Shown: positions 59,009 through 64,000 of the stretch, piece by piece
How positions within the stretch are numbered: position 1 is the stretch's first letter
How the letters are laid out: each line of letters starts with the position of its first letter
Origin: Acidobacteriaceae bacterium
GTDB taxonomy: Bacteria > Acidobacteriota > Terriglobia > Terriglobales > Acidobacteriaceae
Direction: 5' to 3'
Length of the DNA stretch: 64,000 nt
Assembly (NCBI GenBank): GCA_003170825.1
Contig: PMYL01000023.1
Location: forward strand, 27,998-91,997
The notes under the pieces: model-generated
The model's input: only the letters and a program-made list of their open reading frames with translations
Database searches by the model: none
What the model was told of the DNA's origin: nothing
Position numbers and translations under genes: made by a program

Positions 59009-60412
59009 TTATCCAACGGCCTCTTCTGCGGCCGGTGCGACGAGTGCCGCGGGCTTTCTGCGGCCATGAATTGCAATCAGCGCCACGAGCAGGAGCAGAA
59101 TGATCCCCAATACCAACACGCTGCCTTCGGGGCCGTCCGCGCCGCCGCTCCACAGCGCGTTGCCGGCCGGGCTGGTGGTCAGGTAGTGGCCCTTGGCAAC
59201 CATGCCGCTGTCGGCGGTGCCGTAGAAGTAGGTCTCCGCCCAATCCCAGGCGGCGTGGCAGCCGATGGCCCACCAGGCCGACCCTGTGACCCGGATGCTG
59301 ACGCAGAAGACGAAGCCGATGGCCGCGGCGGCAAAGATGCCGATCCAGTTTTCGCCGTTGTTGCCGGTATGGATGAAGCCGAAGAGCGTCGAGGTGACCC
59401 AGGCCGCCTGCCAGAAGCCTGCGCCTTCAGCCTTTTTCAAATGCAGCAGAAGGCAAGGAACCAGTCCCAGCAGGGCGATGATATAGACGCCCCAGATGCC
59501 CTGGCCCTTGGTGGCCAAAAGACCGCCCAGGCACATTGAGCCGACGAGCGCGAGCGCCCACCAGAAGTTGATGCCGCGGGTGAGGGTGAACTGGAGGTAG
59601 CCGCGGAAGGTTCCCTCCTCGAAGCAGCCCACCAGGAGGAAAGCGATACCCCACAGAGCGGCAAAGGAGAAGATCTGCGGGCCGGAGAGCGCCGGCGGAC
59701 CAAAGTGGAGCCATCCACCCCAGGCCATGGTTCCCACCAGCGCTGAGAGCGCTGCAAACCCTGCCGCCAGGCCGGAGAAAAAGTGGAGCAGGCGCCGGGG
59801 GCCGGTGAGGTTGAAGGCCAGAATGCTGCGGCGTCGCTCGAGGCGGGCAACCAGCGCGGCTGCCCCCACGATTGCCAGCACGGCAATCGACTCGCCGATG
59901 ATCATCGCGAGGACGGTGATGCCCTGATTTTGCGACGCGTGCAGGGCCTTGCCGATGGTTGAAGCGATCGTGCCAAGGAGGACGATGAAGAGGAAGGCCA
60001 GCGCCGCAAAGGTCAGCACCGACCAGCCGGCGCGCAGGCCATGGCTGCCGAGGAAGACCCAGCGCAGGCCGCGCTTTCTCACCAGACTATTCAGGCAGCC
60101 TACACCGAGGACGGCGAGGTAAAGGGTCAGCACCTGAAGGAGCACGGCAAGGGGCGCAGTGTCGCCGATTTTGAAGGGATGAATGGCTGCGGCAGTGGGA
60201 ATGAGAATTGCTTCGGCAAGGAGAATCAGAAGCAGGTTCACCAGCGCCAACCATCCGGCGCGCAGGCCCTGGCTGCCGCTGAATATCCAGCGCAGGCGGC
60301 GAAACTTCGGAGCGTTCGGTGCGGGGGCGAGGGGTTCGAGCGTGAGAGCTGCGCCGGTGGCAATTTCGGCGGGCGGCGCTTCCGGCAGTGGGGGCTGAAT
60401 CTCCGGCTCCAT
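59009..60412 (-). CDS. CPBP-family intramembrane metalloprotease with duplicated N-terminal module
   Basis: A 467-aa integral membrane protein. The CPBP (Rce1-like) motif EEXXXR is FEEGTFRGYLQF, followed by GFIHTGNNGENW and the third motif CHAAWDWAETYFYG. The N-terminal half contains two related modules (RRLRWIFSGSQGLRAGWLAL and RGLRWVFLGSHGLRAGWSVL), each with a membrane helix pair, showing an internal duplication. A Pro/Ala-rich cytoplasmic stretch begins the protein. The substrate is unknown. Confidence 0.85.
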   Translation of the reverse strand: MEPEIQPPLPEAPPAEIATGAALTLEPLAPAPNAPKFRRLRWIFSGSQGLRAGWLALVNLLLILLAEAILIPTAAAIHPFKIGDTAPLAVLLQVLTLYLAVLGVGCLNSLVRKRGLRWVFLGSHGLRAGWSVLTFAALAFLFIVLLGTIASTIGKALHASQNQGITVLAMIIGESIAVLAIVGAAALVARLERRRSILAFNLTGPRRLLHFFSGLAAGFAALSALVGTMAWGGWLHFGPPALSGPQIFSFAALWGIAFLLVGCFEEGTFRGYLQFTLTRGINFWWALALVGSMCLGGLLATKGQGIWGVYIIALLGLVPCLLLHLKKAEGAGFWQAAWVTSTLFGFIHTGNNGENWIGIFAAAAIGFVFCVSIRVTGSAWWAIGCHAAWDWAETYFYGTADSGMVAKGHYLTTSPAGNALWSGGADGPEGSVLVLGIILLLLVALIAIHGRRKPAALVAPAAEEAVG

Positions 60413-60610
60413 GGAGCCTCCTTCAGATAGATACAGATTTGTGTATGCAGAATTCTACTAAAGATACTCTACGAAAGTACCACTTGGGGAGTTCCGTAAA
60501 CGGCTTGGCCTTGTTCCGTTCCTTGCTCTCCGCCTTGACACAACGAGCCAAGCCCTTGATGCTTAACAGTTCCGGTTCTTCAATTTTGTGGCGCAGAGGG
60601 GTGGCAAGTT

Positions 60611-61600
60611 TTGCGGGTTCGCGTCTTCTATCACGACAAATGCTTCGACGGAGCCTGTTCAGCCTCGCTCTTCACGCGCTTCCACCGCGAGCGCATCGCC
60701 TCCGGAGCCAGCTATGAGTATCGCGGCCTGATGCACCGCGCCGGCGCGCTCTTTGACGAGAGCGAGTTTACCGGCGACGAAAACGCCATCGTGGACTTCA
60801 AATACTCCGCCTCGCCCAGAATCACGTGGTGGTTCGACCACCATTTGTCGGCGTTTCTCGCCCCTGAGGACCAGCAGCACTTCCTCGACTGCAAGCGGGA
60901 CCCAGCCTGCGGCTCGCGCAAATTCTTCGACCCCGCTTACACCTCCTGCACCGGGTTTCTGGCCCACATCGCCTCGACGCGTTTCGGCTTCGACACGGCG
61001 CCTGTCGCGGAGCTGATTCATTGGGCCGATATTGTGGACGGCGCGCGGTATGAGAGCCCCGAGGCAGCCGTCGAGATGGCCGCTCCGGCCATGAAGCTGA
61101 CGCTGATCATCGAGTCCACCCAGGACCCGGCGTTTATTCCGCGGCTCATTCCGCTCCTGGCCGAGCTCCCGCTGGCCGAGGTGCTGAGCCAGCCCTTTGT
61201 GGCGGATTTGCTGCCGCCGCTGCTGGAGCGCCATCGGCAGGCTATTCAACTGATCCGCGACCGCGCCGAAGAGCGCGACGGAACTATCTTCTTCGACATC
61301 ACCGACCAGCCGCAAGAGGGATACAACAAGTTCATCCCCTACTATCTGCATCCTCAGGCCACATACTCCATAGGCCTCTCCAAGTCCAGCTTCCGCACCA
61401 AGGTCTCGGTAGGCTCGAACCCCTGGACCAAGGCCGCCCCGGAAAAGATGGTGAACCTGGCGCAAGTGTGCGAGCGCTATGGCGGCGGCGGCCATGCCCG
61501 CGTGGGCGCCATCAGCTTCCCGCCTGACCAGGCGGACAGCGCCCGCGCAGCCGCGGCGGAGATTGTGGCGGAATTGCGGGCGAAAAACCCGCTGGGGTGA
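60611..61600 (+). CDS. DHH-family phosphoesterase
   Basis: A 329-aa phosphoesterase of the DHH/DHHA1 superfamily, likely active on short oligonucleotides or cyclic dinucleotide products. Motifs are FYHDKCFDGACSA (DXD-like), VDFKYSAS, WWFDHH (DHH) and the C-terminal GGGGHARVGAISF. A TTG at 60611 is the first start. A break from NrnA-type enzymes is seen in the longer helical insert (about 160-230). No neighbour points to a pathway. Confidence 0.83.
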   Translation: MRVRVFYHDKCFDGACSASLFTRFHRERIASGASYEYRGLMHRAGALFDESEFTGDENAIVDFKYSASPRITWWFDHHLSAFLAPEDQQHFLDCKRDPACGSRKFFDPAYTSCTGFLAHIASTRFGFDTAPVAELIHWADIVDGARYESPEAAVEMAAPAMKLTLIIESTQDPAFIPRLIPLLAELPLAEVLSQPFVADLLPPLLERHRQAIQLIRDRAEERDGTIFFDITDQPQEGYNKFIPYYLHPQATYSIGLSKSSFRTKVSVGSNPWTKAAPEKMVNLAQVCERYGGGGHARVGAISFPPDQADSARAAAAEIVAELRAKNPLG

Positions 61601-61675
61601 GGCGGCTGTTGACGAACGAGTCGCACTGAAGCTGAGTTGTTGCTATTTCCGTGGACTCACGCTATTCATGCGGCC

Positions 61676-62095
61676 ATGCGACGCATAGCCTTGCTTCTCT
61701 TGTATGTTTTGCTTTTCTCAGCCACGGCCAGAACAGCAACAGGTACCTCAACGCGCAGAATCCCCTGCAAAACTCCTGCAAATGCAACCTCATGCTATTG
61801 GACTCACGGCCGTCTGGGATTTACCAATGGCACTCCGGCTCTTCGTCTGTGGAAGATCGGCACTCATTGGCTCCTCGACATTTACAGCGGTCCATCGACA
61901 TATAACCCGAAATCAGGTGACCTGTTCGGGGACAATGAGAATCCAGAATTGCCGCCAAATGTTCACCAGCAATTGAAATCTTTCGATCATCGAATATTCG
62001 CCGACTTTGAAGTCTGCCCTTTGGAATCTGAAAGTACAGTAAAGATGCAGGCCGCCTGTATCGAGTCGGCAAAGAATATCGTCGTTGAAAAGTGA
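61676..62095 (+). CDS. Secreted protein, hypothetical (conserved-looking)
   Basis: A 139-aa exported protein from the ATG at 61676: signal peptide (RRIALLLLYVLLFSATARTA), then a compact domain with CYWTHGRLGFTNGTPALRLW, FGDNENPELPPNV, FADFEVCPLE and MQAACIESAKNIVVEK. Four Cys may form two disulfides. I recall similar proteins in Acidobacteria but no function. It precedes the DinJ/YafQ pair. Confidence 0.65.
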   Translation: MRRIALLLLYVLLFSATARTATGTSTRRIPCKTPANATSCYWTHGRLGFTNGTPALRLWKIGTHWLLDIYSGPSTYNPKSGDLFGDNENPELPPNVHQQLKSFDHRIFADFEVCPLESESTVKMQAACIESAKNIVVEK

Positions 62096-62123
62096 TTGCA
62101 GGAAGCGCGATTTGGGCTACAAT
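62096..62123 (+). promoter_or_regulatory. Sigma-70 promoter for the dinJ-yafQ pair
   Basis: TTGCAG (62096-62101) and TACAAT (62118-62123) lie 16 bp apart, 18 bp before the antitoxin ATG. The -35 overlaps the stop region of the preceding gene. Confidence 0.6.
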
Positions 62124-62141
62124 GTAGCTCAGGAGTCTCCC

Positions 62142-62405
62142 ATGTCCGCCAATGCCGTTGTCCGCGCAAGAATCGACGCTCGTGTGAAGGAAGAAGCTAC
62201 GGCCATCTATGCCGCCGCTGGTCTCACGCTTTCCGATGCCTTCCGCATGATGCTGATGCGGACGGTGGCCGAACGAGCGCTTCCCTTCGAACCTCTGATG
62301 CCCAATGCTGAGACCGTGGAAGCCATGAAGGCTGCTCGGCGCGGCGAACTGGTCACGGTGGGCAGCATCGACAACCTTTTGGCTGACCTCCATGCGGACG
62401 ATTAA
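62142..62405 (+). CDS. dinJ: RelB/DinJ-family antitoxin
   Basis: An 87-aa ribbon-helix-helix antitoxin. The ATG at 62142 follows a promoter and AGGAG; the track ORF is longer by 19 codons. The DNA-binding part (VVRARIDARVKEEATAIYAA, AGLTLSDAFRMMLMRTVAE) is typical. The acidic tail (DNLLADLHADD) would bind the toxin. It overlaps yafQ by 14 bp. Confidence 0.9.
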   Translation: MSANAVVRARIDARVKEEATAIYAAAGLTLSDAFRMMLMRTVAERALPFEPLMPNAETVEAMKAARRGELVTVGSIDNLLADLHADD

Positions 62406-62673
62406 GCGTACCAGCCGTTTCAAGAAGGACTACAAGCGCGAGGCGAGAGGTCCACACCGGGCGACGTTGGATGTTGATCTGCTGGGGGTTGTTTCCCAAC
62501 TTGCCGCAGATAGCCCCCTGCCAGAAAGGTTCCGCGATCACCCGCTGACCGGGGAGTGGATTGACCATCGCGACTGCCACATCAAGCTCGATCTGGTGCT
62601 CATCTATCGGGAGCCAGATCCGGAAACGCTGGAGTTGGTCAGGCTGGGCTCCCATAGCGAGTTGAGCTTGTAG
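62392..62673 (+). CDS. yafQ: YafQ-family mRNA interferase toxin
   Basis: A 93-aa RelE-superfamily toxin that cleaves mRNA on the ribosome. The start MRTIKRTSRFKKDYKRE and the catalytic stretch LTGEWIDHRDCHIKLDLVLI are characteristic, with His and Asp residues of the YafQ site present (His56-like HRDCHIK). The ending ELVRLGSHSELSL is family-typical. The pair looks intact. Confidence 0.9.
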   Translation: MRTIKRTSRFKKDYKREARGPHRATLDVDLLGVVSQLAADSPLPERFRDHPLTGEWIDHRDCHIKLDLVLIYREPDPETLELVRLGSHSELSL

Positions 62674-62692
62674 AAGCCTGCCTGGATGGTTG

Positions 62693-63469
62693 TTACCCCC
62701 TGCCCTTCAGGCTGGGCCAGTCGGCGCGGCGGTGTTGTTTGAAGGCCAGCACGCCTTCCTTGAAGTCCTCGGTGGAGCGCTGCTGCGCGTTGGCCTCAAT
62801 GGCGTCCTCCAGCTCCTCGTCCAGCCTGCGCTTGGCGTGTTTGGCAAGCAGCCGCTTGACCGCCTGCATGGCCTGTGGGCTGTTCAGCAGCAGCGTCTGG
62901 GCGAGGGCCTGGGCCGTCGGCATCAGATCGTCCTGCTCAACGATCTGCGTCACCAGCCCCAGTTCCAGCGCCTCCTGCGCCTTGAGGATCTTTCCAGACA
63001 GCAACAGCTCGCGGGTGCGCAGTTCGCCTACCCGGCGTATCAGGAACGATGCCACAATGGCCGGTACAAAGCCCAAGCGCACCTCGGTGTAGCCAAACTT
63101 GGCCGTGGGGATGGCGACCGTGAAGTCGGGAATGGTGGCCAGGGCCATGCCGCTGGCGATGGCCGGCCCGTTGACGGCCGCAATGACCGGCTTGGGAAAA
63201 TCGTAGAGGGTGCGCAGCACGTGGGCCATGTTCTCTGCGTCGCGGCGATGCTCCACCGGCGTGCGAGCGTTCATGGTTTCCAGGTGCTCCATGTCCAGGC
63301 CGGCGCAGAAAGCCGAACCGGCGCCGGTCAGGATCACCACGCCGCAGTCGCAGGTCTCGGCCTCATGCAGGGCCGCGGTCAGCTCCTCGATCAGCAGCGG
63401 CGAGAGCGCGTTGCGCTTCTCCGGGCGGTTCAAGGTGATGGTCTTTACCCCGTTGGCGGATTGGGTCAC
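62693..63469 (-). CDS. Enoyl-CoA hydratase/isomerase family protein
   Basis: A 258-aa crotonase-fold enzyme. The oxyanion-hole blocks GAGSAFCAGLDMEHL and NGPAIASGMALAT are clear. The C-terminal helix region is normal. The annotated start is GTG 63469, but no ribosome site precedes it. AAGGAG lies 25-30 nt upstream and the frame stays open there (IPIARFNYI before the GTG), so the real start may be a rare ATA/ATC codon. Substrate could be an enoyl-CoA of fatty-acid or amino-acid breakdown. Confidence 0.85.
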   Translation of the reverse strand: MTQSANGVKTITLNRPEKRNALSPLLIEELTAALHEAETCDCGVVILTGAGSAFCAGLDMEHLETMNARTPVEHRRDAENMAHVLRTLYDFPKPVIAAVNGPAIASGMALATIPDFTVAIPTAKFGYTEVRLGFVPAIVASFLIRRVGELRTRELLLSGKILKAQEALELGLVTQIVEQDDLMPTAQALAQTLLLNSPQAMQAVKRLLAKHAKRRLDEELEDAIEANAQQRSTEDFKEGVLAFKQHRRADWPSLKGRG

Positions 63470-63757
63470 GATGTAGTTGAAGCGGGCTATGGGGATCTCC
63501 TTCAGCGATTGAACGCGAGCCGTGCCCAGGCGCGGATCAGCCTATCGTAGCGCAAAATTCCCTCGAAAGACTTGTGATTAGGTTCACATATGCAATCAGG
63601 AAATCGTTGCCATCACCACGCGGTACGTACTGCGCTCTTACGCATCGGAGGTTGGGCCGTCAAGCGCCTGAACCGCACCGAGGGCGCGGGTGGCGCGGAA
63701 GATCGCATCCAAGGCTCGAACCTTTGTCCCTCCAGTCCTGACTCGTGCTGCGCTGAG

Positions 63758-64000
63758 TTACAGCCCCAACTCACTTGCCCGCTTCTTCATCGCCTCCAGG
63801 CAAAACGCGATGTGCGCGTCCAACTCCACGCCCAATTCCGCCGCGCCCCGGATCACATCCTCGCGGTTCACGCCCCGCGCAAAGGCCTTGTCCTTCATCT
63901 TCTTTCGCACACCGGCTACTTCCACGTCGGCGATGGCTTTGGTGGGCTTGACCAGCGCGCAGGCGGTCAGAAAGCCGGCCAGTTCGTCGCAGGCAAACAG
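63758..64000 (-). CDS. HD-domain hydrolase, C-terminal part (5' end outside window)
   Basis: The minus strand is open from the window edge to TAA 63758-63760, giving 80 residues: LFACDELAGFLTACALVKPT, DVEVAGVRKKMKDKAFARGV and ELGVELDAHIAFCLEAMKKR. This matches the C-terminal end of HD/HDIG-type predicted phosphohydrolases. The HD residues themselves lie outside. The ORF track missed it because it has no start in the window. Confidence 0.7.
   Translation of the reverse strand: MFACDELAGFLTACALVKPTKAIADVEVAGVRKKMKDKAFARGVNREDVIRGAAELGVELDAHIAFCLEAMKKRASELGL

Noticed and set aside
58845-59273. N-terminal extension of the PTPS-related membrane gene
   Set aside because: The extra 143 residues are antisense to the CPBP gene end and lack membrane or family features; ATG 58844 begins the protein naturally.

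Overview
The window reads as chromosomal DNA from a high-GC Gram-negative bacterium, most probably an Acidobacteriota member of the Terriglobia type. Supporting signs are a bacillithiol enzyme (BshC) and the futalosine menaquinone enzyme MqnE in a cell with an outer membrane (OmpA proteins, OprB porin), a PDZ/7TM-type histidine kinase beside an NtrC-like regulator, secreted Asp-box propellers, and F1Fo genes with two b subunits but no linked a or c genes. The phylum assignment is inference from gene content, not from a marker tree.

Layout. 1-5.2 kb: C-terminal piece of an unrecognised protein, araD, then a histidine kinase/sigma-54 regulator pair. 6.7-11 kb: otsB divergent from an MlaE/MlaF-type transporter, an acyl-CoA dehydrogenase with its middle deleted, and an exported amidohydrolase. 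11-18 kb: mqnE, a secreted propeller, and two related OmpA/Ig-like proteins. 18-27 kb: an isolated nuoB, then a nitrogen block of amt-glnK-amt-glnK followed by glnD. 26.7-33.3 kb: the accessory region. It holds repeat blocks and remnants of a type ISP restriction enzyme split to both sides of a broken BsuBI/PstI-type R-M pair, which itself encloses a regulator-nuclease pair. A MobMysA-like regulator, an OprB porin, and fused debris of an FtsB-like gene and a second porin follow. 33.5-41.3 kb: nrdR, a HepT/MntA toxin-antitoxin pair, a DegT-family aminotransferase, hfq-hflX, citrate synthase and two envelope proteins. 41.4-47 kb: polX, a lone Flp pilin behind a sigma-54-type promoter, a cold-shock protein, a Nudix hydrolase with a histone-like tail, and bshC. 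47.3-53.9 kb: atpF'-F-H-A-G-D-C. 54-64 kb: a VapBC-like pair, small proteins, sufT-like/ispA/membrane GT-C operon, CPBP protease, DHH phosphoesterase, a DinJ/YafQ pair, enoyl-CoA hydratase and the 3' end of an HD-domain protein.

How they work together. PII proteins with intact Tyr51, their ammonium channels and the GlnD enzyme that modifies PII form a complete nitrogen-sensing set. HepT/MntA, VapBC and DinJ/YafQ pairs plus the R-M wreckage mark places of gene traffic.

The most interesting signals are the nested R-M locus at 27.2-30.6 kb, an MlaF-like ATPase lacking both the catalytic Glu and the switch His, a 66-bp triplication inside the kinase sensor, an in-frame stop before a conserved tail in the larger OmpA protein, and identical 12-bp inverted-repeat arms in two atp intergenic gaps. 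No tRNA, rRNA, CRISPR array or complete insertion sequence was seen.
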